From Labia minor (Eukaryota; Arthropoda; Insecta; Dermaptera; Spongiphoridae), in assembly GCA_963082975.1 (NCBI GenBank), contig OY720344.1:5381580-5445579 (forward strand): a DNA stretch of 64,000 nt. Reading direction: 5' to 3'. Every line of letters starts with the position of its first letter. Within the stretch, counting starts at the first letter, position 1. The notes below the pieces were generated by a model, which searched no databases, was not told the origin of the DNA, and saw nothing but the letters and a program-made list of their open reading frames with translations. Of this stretch, positions 35,601 to 47,798 are shown in pieces. A program made the translations under genes and the position numbers.

Positions 35601-35987
35601 TTCCCTTTTTATAATAATTTTGATGCGATAAGTCCCTTTATTGCATGATAACAGGCGTTTCCCGATTGTAACCTCGAACGATTACTTTTACAAGTAATAA
35701 TATTACAGGTGGTTATGATCAAATATGAAACCATACTGACAATGAGATAATAGCATCAACAAATGGTTATTTGGCAGGAATATCTTAACTTTCTGTGGAG
35801 GATGAGAGAGAATTGAAAATACAGCCGTTCTTTCCTTCAGGATACCGAATGAATGGAAAGAATCCTCGTCTATGAGTGGGGGGAGGGGAGGAGGGTTAGT
35901 TATATAAATTATATAGGACATTTATGGTAAATAAAATATATATAAATAATTAATTTTTCTAATCAAAGCTTTTTTTTTTTATTAAAA

Positions 35988-36052
35988 TCTCTATCTCTGT
36001 GATTTTAAGAATCACGAAAGTTTTTGGTTGCACCAACCATATTCCTCCTATC
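35988..36052 (-). pseudogene. LINE tail R7, minimal fragment
   Basis: CTCTATCTCTGTGATTTTAA and GAAAGTTTTTGGTTGCACC match the extreme 3' end of R1-R6 in reverse. Confidence 0.5.
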
Positions 36053-36520
36053 AGTGTTTTATTAAAATATATTAAGTATATTGGAAAAATTATTGACATT
36101 TTAAGGATAATACATACGATAACATTCTTGATATTATCTTATTCTTCTCTTCTTGAATGGATTATTACTATTTAGAGCAACAAAAAAAAATTAAAATTTT
36201 CCTTAGCTATTTCATGAAGTAGAGGTCATTTTTATAATCATTCATATTTTTATTGTTTTGCAACGGTTATCTGGAAATTAATTTTTCTTAAAGGAAGGAG
36301 ACGACTTCCGGTCCGTCAGACGAAGCAGCCAGGCAGAAATCCTTGTTACTATTAGAATATACCTACTCGGTCTTGTCCAAAGAGAGAAATCAAACATAAA
36401 TTTATAAAGTTACCTTCTTTTATAATAATAATATACATAGTTTTATATTGATCAAATAAAAATACTCAAACAAAAAATTAATGTTTCTTCTGAATTTTAA
36501 TTTAAATTTGATAGTCGAAT

Positions 36521-36558
<38 letters not shown>

Positions 36559-36831
36559 ATATATATGATGAATATTATTAATATACGAAAAAAAAAATAA
36601 AAACTAATTTGAATTTGAACTTGAATCTTTCACAAACTTTTTATTTATGAAATGTAATAAATAAAGATAAAGATAAAGTAATCATTTGAATTTGTAAACT
36701 ACAATAGTATCGATTTACCCATTCATTGATTAATCTGTAATACATATAATTTTCTTTTTGTTTTTTAAAGAGTTAAATTGAATTACTTAAATATCATGAT
36801 ATGTAAGATGATTTAGTAATTAGTTAGAAAA
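36053..36831. other. Spacer with a short GC-rich patch
   Basis: AGACGACTTCCGGTCCGTCA and following (36299-36340) stands out in composition but has no donor or frame that identifies it. Confidence 0.45.
36522..36558 (+). repeat. (ATC)n microsatellite
   Basis: Twelve uninterrupted TCA units, followed by a short (TA)n. Confidence 0.9.
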
Positions 36832-37110
36832 CGGGAAGCTTCAGGGATATGAATGAAACTTTGCCACTGGATTCCTTTTTTAATTGCAAAGAAACTTTCC
36901 TTATGCAATATTTCTCAGTCTCTTCTAGTTTACGAGATAACTAAAGATTTTTTAAGTTTTACAAATTAGCTAGTTATGAACGTCGAAATGTACAGCCATT
37001 ATAAGTAATGTTTTATTGACTAATTCATTAATTATTCACTTATTAATTTTCGGGTTTTTCGGTTGTAATTGGATTTAGAAAAATTATTTAATTAATTATT
37101 TTTTTTTATT
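36832..37110 (+). mobile_element. Foldback family G, copy G2, left half
   Basis: The left arm only (TTTGCCACTGGATTCC, CTCTTCTAGTTTACGAG). It ends where HINE-A A8 begins; the right arm is absent. Confidence 0.55.
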
Positions 37111-37115
37111 TTTTT

Positions 37116-37641
37116 AATTTTCGATGTTGAGAATTTTGATGTTTTTATAAGTTTTGAATGTTCCTGAGTCATTTTCACTAAGGTTGAGAAAAATGTCTGT
37201 ATGTATGTAGACAAGATTACGCAAAAACAGTTTGAGCTAGAATAATTATTCAAAATTCGTAGTTTTCTATCAATTTTTGAGAAATGAAGCTCATCCGGAA
37301 GTGGGTCATTCATTACCTACGTTTTGATTTTTTTTTTCATCTAAAGTGACCGTAAAATTAAAGATATATGTTTGATAGTTTTTTACATGATTAAAATTTA
37401 TATAAAACTGCTATATATAGAATCTCAGCTTGATTGAATTGGTGAAAGTACCAGAATTAATTGTTTAACACTGCAAATCACGCGCCAGAGAGCCAAACAT
37501 GCGCTGGTTTAATAAATAAATAATTATTTATTAATTTTAATTTATAATTTATAATTAATTAAATTTAATTTAAATATATAATATATTATGTTATTTAATC
37601 CAATTCAAATTTGCGAGATAGTCGAATAGAGACACTCCAGC
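37116..37641 (+). mobile_element. HINE-A copy A8, 5' truncated, inside foldback G2
   Basis: The copy starts at the TTTTCGATGTTGAG position of the consensus and runs to GCGAGATAGTCGAATAGAG and ACACTCCAGC. The CACGTG box is lost in a deletion (CACGCGCCAGAGAGCC). The left half of a G foldback ends exactly where it begins. Confidence 0.7.
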
Positions 37642-38523
37642 TTATGTTTTTTGGAAATTATACTTACTTCTAATAATTATTAAATTTTAATTTAATAAAT
37701 TATTATTAATTATAATAATTTCATTTAATATTAAATTTCAATATACTTATATATATATATTATATATAGAGATTGGATTAAAAGTCGTACGCTACTGGAT
37801 AAAAGAAAGTGAAATAAATTCTTTGGAATGATTAAAAAATGGATCATTTAATAAATAAGCTCTTTAATATTTTTTATTTATAAATATAAAGTAAGATAAT
37901 CTACATATAAACTATAATTTGACTTGGAATTTAGTAAAAATAAAAAAATCCTTCTATAATGAATGCCCCAAATTAATGTAAAGTAATAAAAAATTTAATA
38001 ATTAATTTTCCTTATTTAGCTAATAAATAGTTAAAGTAACATTTTGATTTCTTCATCTTGAATCTTTGTAAATACTTTCTATAAAACTTAAATACAAATT
38101 AATTAAACATTGAAATGATTCGTTAATTTGTTACATTAGATATAATTGAAACCTCCATTTCTACTTTTCAATTAAAAATAAAAAAAAAAAACTTATGTAT
38201 ACTTATAATAAATTATCATCTTAAAAGAATTTATAACTTTCTATTTTTGAAATGACTTATATTTTTATATATCTTGCTTAAAATATTTGATTTATAATAT
38301 TAATATTATATTCATTTATTTTTTTTTTAATATATGACTAAATGGATGAGTGTCTTAATAATTAGCTGGCGAAGAAATGGATTCAATTGTTCATTTTTAT
38401 TTATTTATTTTTTTTTTTGGGTCAAATTTGTATTTCCGGTGTTTTCTGTTTCAAAAGAATATTTCCTAATCAAAATTTCTCCAGGTTCATACTATATAGT
38501 ATGTCTTCTTATTTAATAACGCA

Positions 38524-39811
38524 TATCTTATCTTATCTTATTATGCTAGCTAAAATTGTATATATATATATAGCCATTGGTTCTCAAAAACCGCTCTAAC
38601 GATTTTTTTCAAATTTACACTAGATATAGTATCTATAAAGAAAAATTGAGTTTTATTGATCACATCTCTTGAAAAATACATTTTCATTATTAATTTCTTA
38701 ATTAAAAATTATATATGGAAAACGTCAAAATTGGCATAACTGAAATTGTATTAATATTTTTTTTTATTTAAAATATTTTAAAATTTATTATTTAATTTCG
38801 AAATAAAATTAAAAATATTTATTTTTAATAAAATATATATAGATATTTATTAATCTCTCTCAAAAAAAAAACAAAAACAAAAACAAAAATCATATACGTC
38901 TTGCTAAGAAAGTAAAAAATGTCGTTTTCATCATCTAAGTATTATTAGTCTATTGGGTAGAGCGACTGTCTGACGATTCAACTTCGCAGGATCGAAACCT
39001 GCGGAAAATAGCTTTTTTTTTTTTTTAATCTATTATTTTTTAATAAATTACTATTTTATATTTATTTATTCATTGTTCTTTTATTAAATTTAATATTTAT
39101 TAATATTATTTATTATTAATTTATATATGGACAAATGGCACTCATATTGAAATTTGACTCCCGCCTTTTGTTAAAAGATATTGTATTAATATCTTTTTTA
39201 TATTTAAAATATTTTAAAATTTTTTATTTAATTTCGAAATAAAATTAAAAATATATATTTTAATAATATTTTATAATTATAAATTACGATATATATTTAT
39301 CATTCTTCCAATAAAAAAAAAATATTCATGCACTTAAAAACATATCTAATCTATCTATATACATATTTATGTATTATTGAGGACCCCAAGTTCCATTCAT
39401 TTTAATCAGATTGATGCAATGATGCAACATTTAATAATTGTAATAAATAATTAAAGAATTGTATATCAGCTCGGTGTCCCAAGTATTAATATTACCAGCC
39501 AAACCCAATATAATAATGAATTATTTTTTTTTAACTTAATTACCTAGCCGAGGCTCGGGGTCCCGGTGTGATCTTAATATATTGTCAGAATTAGATAAAT
39601 AATGTAGAGAGAAAAATTATTTAAAAATAGATATTTATTTAAATGAAATAAAATTATTTAATTTACAGAATGAAAATGTCTATAATAATGTCTAAACATT
39701 TTTTCGAGCGACAGCTCGGTATCCCAGGTATTAATATTACCAGCCAAACCCAATAATAATGAATCATTTTTTTTAACTTAAGTACCGAGCAGAGGCTCGG
39801 GGTCCCGGTAC
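38524..39811 (-). mobile_element. Family D repeat, copy D3, with duplicated head
   Basis: The copy is the reverse complement of D2: TTATCTTATCTTATTATGC at 38525, the body, then GGCTCGGGGTCCCGGTG at 39568. A second head (CAGCTCGGTATCCCAGG to GGTCCCGGTACTATA) follows at 39708-39811, so a second truncated copy lies in tandem. A tRNA-like segment (38940-39024) is embedded. Confidence 0.65.
38940..39024 (+). ncRNA. tRNA-like pol III segment (pseudo-tRNA or SINE head)
   Basis: An A-box-like TAGTCTATTGGG, GTAGAGCG, and a B-box-like CAGGATCGAAACCTG are spaced as in a tRNA and followed by a T14 run. Acceptor and anticodon stems do not fold cleanly, so it is not a functional tRNA gene. It is embedded in family D copy D3. 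Confidence 0.35.
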
Positions 39812-39952
39812 TATATATAATAGCGCATATGTATATCCATACAATAACAAAAAGAAAGAAAGAAAAAAGATTTAATAGTACACACAATTTTGTAAAGTAT
39901 TAATTTAAATTATATATTTTAAAAATTAAATTTTAAAAGTTAGAAAGTAACT

Positions 39953-40591
39953 ATGAATCCATATTTCTGCTATTCAAACCAATACAATATACAAATGAGA
40001 ATCTGGACATGAACACAGAAAATAATAAATAAATAAATAAAATTAGGATTTAGATTTCTTCAGTTGATTTTATTTAATTTAAAAAATAGGCTGGAGTGTC
40101 TCCACTCGACTATCTCGCAATTTGAATTGGATTAAATAACATAATATATTATATTTAAATTAAATTTAATTAATTATAAATTAAAATTAATAAATAATAT
40201 TTATTAAACCAGTGCGTGTTTGGCTCTTTGTTGATGGCACGATGTCACGTGTTGGCGCGTGATTTGCAGTGTTAAAAAATTAATTCCGGTACTTTCAGTG
40301 ATTCAATTAAGCTGAAATTCTATATAGAGCGCAGTTTTATACAATTATCAATAATCATGTGAAAAACTATCAAATATATAACTTTATTTTTACGGTAGGA
40401 AAAAAAATCAAAACATTGTAGGTAATGACCCTCTTCCGGTTAAGCTACATTTCTCAAAAGTTGAATCCATATTTCTGCTATTCAAACCAATAGAATATAC
40501 AAATGAGAATCTGGACATGAACACAGAAAATAATAAATAAATAAATAAAATTAGGATTTAGATTTCTTCAGTTGATTTTATAAAATTTAAA
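39953..40591 (+). repeat. About 128-bp direct duplication flanking HINE-A A9
   Basis: GAATCCATATTTCTGCTATT through CTTCAGTTGATTTTAT appears at 39954-40072 and again at 40465-40583 with about one mismatch (AATACAATAT versus AATAGAATAT). The HINE-A fragment lies exactly between them. Confidence 0.8.
40090..40464 (-). mobile_element. HINE-A copy A9, 3' two-thirds, flanked by a duplication
   Basis: On the minus strand the 3' end is at 40090 (GCTGGAGTGTCTCC) and the copy stops in the TTTCTCAAAAGTTGA region at 40464. CACGTG is at 40246-40251. Both flanks carry the same segment of about 128 bp (39953-40081 and 40464-40591). Confidence 0.7.
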
Positions 40592-40715
40592 AAAATAAAT
40601 CAATTTAAGAAAATTTATTTTTAGAAAACCTTTAGAAGACTTTGTTTCAAAGCCAATTTATTATTAATTATTATTATTATTATATATAGAGGGTGTAACG
40701 AAAGGTGTAATGATC

Positions 40716-40746
<31 letters not shown>

Positions 40747-41879
40747 TGTATATATGTACCATATAGGAGGAGTAATCTAAAAACTTCAGAATTCAAAAAT
40801 ATAAATAATGATTGTGAGGAAGGAATTTTTTTAAAATATTTAATGAATCTTAAATTATGAAATTGTAAAGTTAACACTATCCATTTGATATGTTTTTTCT
40901 GACAAGAGGGGATAATATTTTTTTTTTTCCCCGAAATTTGTTCCAATCATTTACATCTTGTATCAAATCGTTTTCTCTGCACATTGATGTATTATATTTT
41001 TTTAATCACAAAAAATCTTGCTTCATCATCAAATTCCATTTCCTTAACATTCTCGAGATAACTGTCAAACACAAACTAAATTACGTAACTTTCCTAAATA
41101 TGTTATATTATAGTAGTCTATTAATTTAAGATGGCAGTTAAACTTGATGAATTTTCTTTTAACTACTTACTGTTAGATATTTTTCATCTGAATTTGGATT
41201 TTTTTTCTTCTTTCACACTATCTTGATAAATAATCTGTTATTAAGTATCGTATGTTATTGGTACAATAAGATTTTCGAAACCCTTGCAAGAGGGGATGAT
41301 AACCTTTCATCTCATCGTTCCCATACATAACATACTATACTGTTGATGATCATCATCATCTGCCATACGAGAGAAAGAAATTTCTTCATTCAATATCAAG
41401 TTCTATTAAAAAAAAAAAAAAAAAAAAAAAGTGGTTTCCCATTATAAAAGGACAATATCAATTTTATTGATCTTAACTCTGTTTTCTACCAATTATAGAC
41501 ATCATTGGAATTCTACTTTTCCATTCAACACCACAATGAGCAATTAATTAACACTAAATGCAATTATTTCTACTTTTCTCTCAAAACCATTTTTAGTTTT
41601 TTCTCTCACTCTACTTTAAAAGAGAAAATCAATTATTTATTGTCTTATAATACGATTTAAAAATATCTTTATTGAAATCAAATTTACACCATTAAGATAA
41701 TATTTTCATCTGTATTAAAAGTAAATATTTATTTGATTTTATGTAAATTCAAAATATTTATATTATAATTCATCTACAATAATACAATATCAGATTATTG
41801 TGATTATATTTTTTGACTTTTTAAATATTAATGTAAGGAATAAAAAAAAAAGAATAAAAAAAAACTTTTTTAAAAAATT
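40592..41879. other. Spacer without recognised feature
   Basis: (AAT)n at about 40709-40745 and A24 at about 41407. The short frames here are A+T-driven. Confidence 0.55.
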
Positions 41880-42150
41880 CACTCTTAAGAACTATGAATA
41901 TTTAAGATTAAGATTATTATTTAAAATAAATAAACGATAAAATATATAAAATAAATTTCAAATAATTTAAAAGAACATAAATTAAAAAAAATAGTCATAA
42001 AACATACAACCCTTAAACATAGTATTAATGCACTGAAAGACAGAAAAGTATGGTCTGTGGATATAACATATTATATATTTCGTATTATTAAAATTAATAT
42101 TTTTAATTTTATTTTATTTATAATATTTTATATTTAAGGAAGCGCTGTTT
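41880..42150. repeat. Family E repeat, copy E1
   Basis: The copy matches 47345-47625 over most of its length, including AGTCATAAAACATACA, GAAAGACAGAAAAGTAT and the end TTTAAGGAAGCGCTGT. It is cut at 42150 by a mariner insertion. Non-coding. Confidence 0.65.
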
Positions 42151-42167
42151 TTTTATTATTACGAGGG

Positions 42168-42415
42168 TAGTCTGAAAAGTTTCCGGCCTGATAAGAAAAC
42201 GATGTTTTTCAATTTTTTTTTTTGCTTTATTTTTTAACATTCAAGATAGCTGAGACCTGTACGATGTCAGCTGAACGTGTGCGAAATATTTTGCACAACC
42301 CTTTGAATATGGAAAGCTGTGTGCAACGTGGGTGCCGCATTTCCTAAAGTTAGACCAAAAATTGCTTCGAAAAACCATTTCTAATGACAATTTGGCGCTG
42401 TAGGCGTAATCCAAA
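42168..42415 (+). mobile_element. Mariner relic M8, 5' end
   Basis: An ITR-like ACGAGGGTAGTCTGAAAAGT (42162-42181) follows TTATT. Further on, GTGGGTGCCGCATTTCCTAA and CTTCGAAAAACCATTTCTAA recall the VPH-L...QK and LRK segments of mariner transposase. It interrupts family E copy E1 and is cut by HINE-C2. Confidence 0.6.
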
Positions 42416-42711
42416 CGTTCCCTTTCTATCGTCGATTGCTAATACTACCACTTCCGGTTTCCGGATTTGCACCAAAAGTTGATCAATTCATCCCACTGAT
42501 GATGCATTAAGTAAATATACCAAATTTCATCAAAATCCGTTCAGCCGTTCAGGCTGTACACATCTATACGGGGGACAGACGGACGGACAGACATCATGCT
42601 AAAAATACTTTTTTCTGTTAAGAAAATGCATGATTCGTGGAGATATGTAAAAATCTCCACATGTGAAATTTGGTGTGAAAACAATACCTCCCTTACTATC
42701 GTCGGTCGGTA
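42416..42711 (-). mobile_element. HINE-C copy C2, 5' half
   Basis: The copy runs from the minus-strand start ACCGACCGACG (42711) through the short GGACGGACAGAC repeat to TAGAAAGGGAACG, where it joins a mariner fragment (42168-42415). The 3' subterminal repeat and hairpin are missing. Confidence 0.7.
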
Positions 42712-42851
42712 AAAACTGATTATAAAATTTGATTTAGATTTTAGATTGAACAAAATTGTCATTACCGTTTTTGAAAAAGTACACTGATTTTAGTTTATAC
42801 GTGACCTCGTCACGGTACAATACTACCTTTTCAAATATATAATAATATTCG

Positions 42852-42883
<32 letters not shown>

Positions 42884-43810
42884 ATACTTACTTATACATC
42901 CACCTAACAAAGTAATTTTGTAGTTGATCCATATGCATAAGTCACGGTGGTTTCCAATGACTTCCAGTTCGTTACCCCCTCACTGACCATTACACTTTAC
43001 AATTAGATTTTTTATATATATATTTACTTCATTCACAATAATAATCCCATTACCATGACTATATACGCTTTAGATTTTTTTTTTAATTTAAAATTTAAAT
43101 AGACAAATAAGTAAAAGAAAAAAAAATAGAAGTACTTTATTGTAATCAAGAACATTTAATTTCAAATTTTAATGATCAGTTAACACCGTTAGACTTGAAC
43201 TTCTTTCTCTTTCTTTCATCTTTCTCTCTTTTATTTAATCTATAATTGTTCATTTATTTTATAAATTATCATTATAAAAATAAATTATTTTTAACATACG
43301 AGTATACGATTAAAATTGTAAAAGTAGTATCTCACCAAAGGCTATGTATAGTTTTTTTGTTTAATAGTTTTGTTTATAGTTGACTAAATGGATAGTATAT
43401 TAAAATCTTCATATTGGTTTTTTTTCTTCTTTATTTTTTAATTTAATCTCAAAATTCATATTTTTTGAAGTGAAAACTTCTTTAGCGGCGTTGAGCACTT
43501 TTGCAGGATGGGGAAAAAATATAGATTTCGCGTGAGATTCCATAACGACCGACCCGACCCGACCCTCCGACCGACCGACCGACCGATATACGCATGCGCA
43601 ATACGCCAGAATGTTAGACACTAAACTTCTGATACATTCTTTACAAAATTTTACATATTTGCCATATTAAATATTATTATTTATATTTACATTAATAATC
43701 AGTATTACTAAATTATGTATATATAAAATAAAATATTTTAATATATTATTATGTGTTAAATTATATTAAATTAATTTCTAATATATTTATATAATTTAAA
43801 ATTAATTTCA

Positions 43811-43846
<36 letters not shown>

Positions 43847-43926
43847 TTATATACTATATATAATATATTATATATAATATATATTTTAATAAATTAATTT
43901 TTAAATATGTGTGTGTGTGTGTGTGT
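42712..43926. other. Spacer with microsatellites
   Basis: Two (TA)n runs (about 42855 and 43812-43842). A GC-rich CCGACCGACCGACC tract at 43556-43584 resembles the family C terminus, but the rest of the element is absent. Confidence 0.5.
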
Positions 43927-44450
43927 GACCGTAAAAATAAAGATATATGTTTGATAATTTTTCACATGATTAATAATTGTATAAAACTGCTATATATAGA
44001 ATTTCAGCTTGATAGAATCGCTGAAAGTACCAGAATTAATTTTTTAACACTGGAAATCTCACGCGCCAACAAGTGACGTGGTGCCATCAACAGAGCCAAA
44101 CACTCCACTATCCACTCGACTATCTCGCAAATTTGAATTTGATTAAATAATATTTATTAATTTAAATTAAATTAAATTAATTAAATTATAATTTAATAAA
44201 TATTATTTATAACATCAAAAACATCAAAATCTCAATATCGAAAATTGAATTGCTGAAAGTACCAGAATTAATTTTTTAACACTGGAAATCTCACGCGCCA
44301 ACAAGTGACGTGGTGCCATCAAAAAAGAGCCAAACTTTCGCTGGTTTAATAAATATTATTTATTAATTTTAATTTATAATTGAATTAATTTAATTTAATT
44401 TAAATTAATATATGTTATTTAATCCAATTCAAATTTGCGAGATATGCTGA
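43927..44450 (+). mobile_element. HINE-A copies A10 and A11, rearranged tandem
   Basis: Two partial copies share the private variant CGCGCCAACAAGTGACG, which destroys the CACGTG box. The first (43927-44100) is followed by an inverted 3' tail (CCACTCGACTATCTCGCAAA, about 44108-44160) and by head-derived fragments. The second is 44240-44450. The shared variant indicates local duplication and inversion of one copy. Confidence 0.6.
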
Positions 44451-44859
44451 ATATGCTTTTAAATAAATAAAAATTTCAATAAAGTAATTGGAATTATTAA
44501 TATTAAGAATCAATAAATAAATTTAAACATGTATAAATTAATCTATATATAAATTTAAAAAATATTCAAACAATAATTGAAACAATATAAATAAAACGAT
44601 TCAATATTTTACTTACATTGTGATTTATATTTTTATTTTTATTACAACTATTATTATTGGTATGTTATTTTTGGCAGTTTAAAAAAAATTAAAAATATTA
44701 ATAAAATTTATAAAAATAATAAGTTGAAAAGATTTCCAATTATTTTTATTTATTTATTGTAAATTTTTCAATGTAACCATGGTAACCATAAATAGACTTT
44801 TACCAAAATATTACTATTTAAATTAATTTTGGATAAATTAATTTTGGATTTAACTACAC

Positions 44860-45185
44860 TAAAACCTTCCCTGGGACGCCCACAACAATCCCTGAAAGTT
44901 TCATCGCAATCGGACGGGTAGTTTTTGAGTATTTGACAGACACACACACACATACAGACAGACAGACAGACATATATATATTCATACACATCGTATTTTT
45001 AATATTTTTGTAATAATAATCAGTTTGCTGAAAAAAATAATTATGAATTTTATATATATATATATATATACGTATATAAATTTCATTTTTCTCGTGAAGC
45101 TGGGGCGCATTCCGTCTGCTTTCAAATTTCTTACGCACAAGTTTTCACTTCTGTTGGCCAGTCCCACGACTGCCAATTCTTTTTT
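44860..45185 (-). mobile_element. Dispersed repeat with Helitron-like wording
   Basis: Minus-strand CCGTCCGATTGCGATGAAAC and TTGTGGGCGTCCCAGGGAAG, together with CAGACAGACAGACAG and (TG)n, have the microsatellite-plus-core pattern seen in families A-C. No termini were defined. Confidence 0.4.
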
Positions 45186-45239
45186 GTCATAATTCGATTG
45201 TATTATTCGGCATAGTTTTATACGTGGGCGATATACCGA

Positions 45240-45430
45240 TTATAACACATATTCCAACTTTCAGATATTATTTTTATAGCATGATTTGTCTGAAACAGGA
45301 AATAGTCGTTGGGTGCTAGGTCTGGAGAGTATGGAAAATGTAGAACCATTTCATATGAAATTTCATTATTTTAAAAATAACAAAAGTTGTTTCACTAATA
45401 ATGCTAGATTTCGCAAACTAATTATCTGAT
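45240..45430 (-). pseudogene. Mariner relic M9
   Basis: The minus strand reads PYSPDLAPNDYFLFQ at about 45293-45337. No intact frame remains. Confidence 0.6.
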
Positions 45431-45818
45431 CATACATTTAAGATTTTTGAGAGTGGCGTTACCCATTCGTCTTTTTATGAACTTATTGAATTGTAAATTG
45501 AATATATAGTACATATAGTAAAATGTAAACCTATTTGTTATAAAGGGATAGAATGCTTCTTAATATTGATTTTTATATTATACTAGCTGCTCCGAGCGCC
45601 TTCGGCGCTCTCCACACCTAGACGGAGGCTCCGCCCCCTGTACCTCCCGATTGGTACATAGTATTTGGTTAAGAGTAGTAAAAGGTTTTCATCCATTTTG
45701 TTTCAATCAGTATATTACATAAAACATTCATTTCTTTTTGTGTTCTTATTTAAATTATATTTTAATTTAATCAGTAAATTAATTATATATATTATTATTG
45801 TATATGTTATATCTATCT

Positions 45819-46105
45819 ATCTCTGTGATGACTCTAAGGAACTCGAAAGTTCTTGGCCGCAGCAACCACATTTCTCCAAGTGTCCCTGTCTTGAGCCCTT
45901 GTCCCATCTCTCTTACGTCCCTTCCTACGCGTCCTTGGTCTTCCAAGCGGACGTTTTCCAATCGGTCTCCGCACCGTTTTCCAATCCAATATCTTTTTTC
46001 TCTCCCATTCTAGCCACGTCCGCTGCCTATCGCAGCTTTTTCGCTTTTATAACCCTAACTATTTCTGAAGAGCATAGAGGTCATGCAATGCAAGGAATAT
46101 TTTAA
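45819..46105 (-). pseudogene. LINE tail R4 inside family F
   Basis: Minus-strand LGEMWLLRPRTFEFLRV and the upstream RDVREMGQGLKTGT correspond to the R1 tail. The 3' end is CAGAGATAGATAGAT. The fragment is present in F1, whereas F2 stops at this boundary. Confidence 0.65.
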
Positions 46106-46294
46106 TATCATTTTAAATGAATGAATGAATGAAAATTCAAATTTTATATAGTTTTTTATATATGTTTATTTATGCAGAAAAAATTAATTGACATAATTAT
46201 TAATTTAATAAAATAAATACAATAATTTAATAAAATATTAAAATAATAAAAATTAATAAATTTGTAAAAAAAATATATAATACTTAAAAAAAAA

Positions 46295-46375
46295 ATGTGC
46301 CTTTGCGAGTTTCGAACTGAGGGGGCAAAGTCATAAGATGACGCGCTAGCTGGTTTACCCACGGACCAGTATTGT
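46295..46375 (-). ncRNA. tRNA-like segment, Lys-CTT-like
   Basis: On the minus strand GGGTAAACCAGCTAGCGCG, an anticodon arm around CGTCATCTTATGAC and a B box CAGTTCGAAACTC occur in tRNA order and end in a T run. Read as a tRNA the anticodon would be CTT. The acceptor stem is degenerate. It lies inside family F. Confidence 0.35.
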
Positions 46376-46921
46376 TTGCATGTTTCCTATTAGGATATAT
46401 ATAAGAAGTCAAATTATCGCCACCAGCGCCTTTATGATCTAGCATTGTAACTAAACTAATTTTATTTAAATTCCACCCCCTGGACACACCTTACCAATTA
46501 GCGGTTTTATAAAAGAAGTCTGATATGCCCTGAGACCTACTGAATATGCATAAAAAATTTCATAAGAATCGGTCCAGCCGTTTCGGAGGAGTCTCATTTC
46601 AAAGTTTTGTGACACGAGAATTTCATATATAAGATATATATTCTAATTCTTTTTCTGTTTATTATGTTTAATAAATTCTCTTTTTTGATGTAAAATATGT
46701 ATTAATAAATAATAATATTAATAAATATATTATATAAATTTTAAAATTAGATTATTTGAATTTGTTTAAATTTTAACACATGTAATCAATCATATATGCA
46801 AATAAAATAGAAAATTTTGAAAATTAAATTGTGACTAAATCTAGAAATATGAGTTCAACTATAATACTTGAATATTGAATATTTAATTATAATATTTAAA
46901 TATAAGTATTATTTGACAATA

Positions 46922-47037
46922 TTTCCCAGAGGAGCGGCGAAAAACTTTCCTAATACTTGAAATTTTTTGGTTCTAAAAAAAAAACTGAAAATTTTCAATT
47001 CGTCTCATAAAAAAAAAAATTTGTGAACCTCTGGTGT
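46922..47037. mobile_element. hAT-type MITE fragment
   Basis: It shares CCTAATACTTGAAATTTTTT with the element at 50929-51207 and has CCAGAGGAGC / GAACCTCTGG ends. A clear target duplication was not found. Confidence 0.45.
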
Positions 47038-47297
47038 TCATCAATTAATACAACTCACAATCAGTTTAACTTAAATCGTATTTAATTTAAAAAAATATTG
47101 TTTTGTGATTATGTGGGAACCCCAGATTAGTTAAAAAAGTTAGTTTTAATTTTAAATATGAAATAAGAAAATGTATTACATATAGACTTTCAACCAAATA
47201 AAACGTTTTACTTCTGGGTTGGAGGGGGAAGAAAAGTCCCCTGTCTAGGTGCAAAAAGCACCAAAGGCGGTCTGAGCAGCTACTTGTTATATAAATT

Positions 47298-47328
<31 letters not shown>

Positions 47329-47344
47329 GTTACTGGTAAAATAA

Positions 47345-47798
47345 AATATTCCTGATTAACTAAGAATATTTATGATTAATATTATTATTTAAAATAAATA
47401 AACGACAAAATATATGAAAAAATTTCAAAATATTTAAAAGAACATAAATTAAACAAAAAATAGTCATAAAACATACAGCCCATAAACGTACGTACTAATG
47501 CACCGAAAGACAGAAAAGTATATAACATAATATATATTTCGTAATTTGATTACAAAATATTATTAAAATAAATATTTTTAATTTTATTTTATTTATAATA
47601 TTTTGTATTTAAGGAAGCGCTGTCCGGCGTTATAGGCGCTATTTTTTTATTATTAAATTTCTTATTTTAAATTAAGAAAAAATAACAAAGATGATTTTTC
47701 CCGAGGCTGAAACCAATACAGATCGATTTTTCTTTATAAATATTATATATGGTGTAAATTTCAAAAAAACCCTTCAAACGGTTTAATATTTCAAAAAT

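Larger units (their letters stand above)
45586..47288. mobile_element. Family F element with TIRs and captured fragments
   Basis: The left end is TAGCTGCTCCGAGCGCC and the right end GGCGGTCTGAGCAGCTA, its near-perfect inverse. The interior holds a LINE tail (45819-46105), a tRNA-like segment (46295-46375), the motif ATCGGTCCAGCCGTTTCGG (about 46570) and a hAT MITE (46922-47037). No transposase is visible. The class is uncertain. Confidence 0.5.

Noticed and set aside
38940..39024. Possible functional tRNA gene
   Set aside because: Acceptor and anticodon stems do not pair properly; kept only as a tRNA-like segment.
43556..43584. CCGACCGACCGACC tract as a further HINE-C copy
   Set aside because: No other part of family C is nearby; treated as a simple repeat or remnant.
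44768..45176. Three overlapping minus-strand frames with Cys/Val-rich text
   Set aside because: Generated by a (TG)n/(CAGA)n repeat and (TA)n; no domain.
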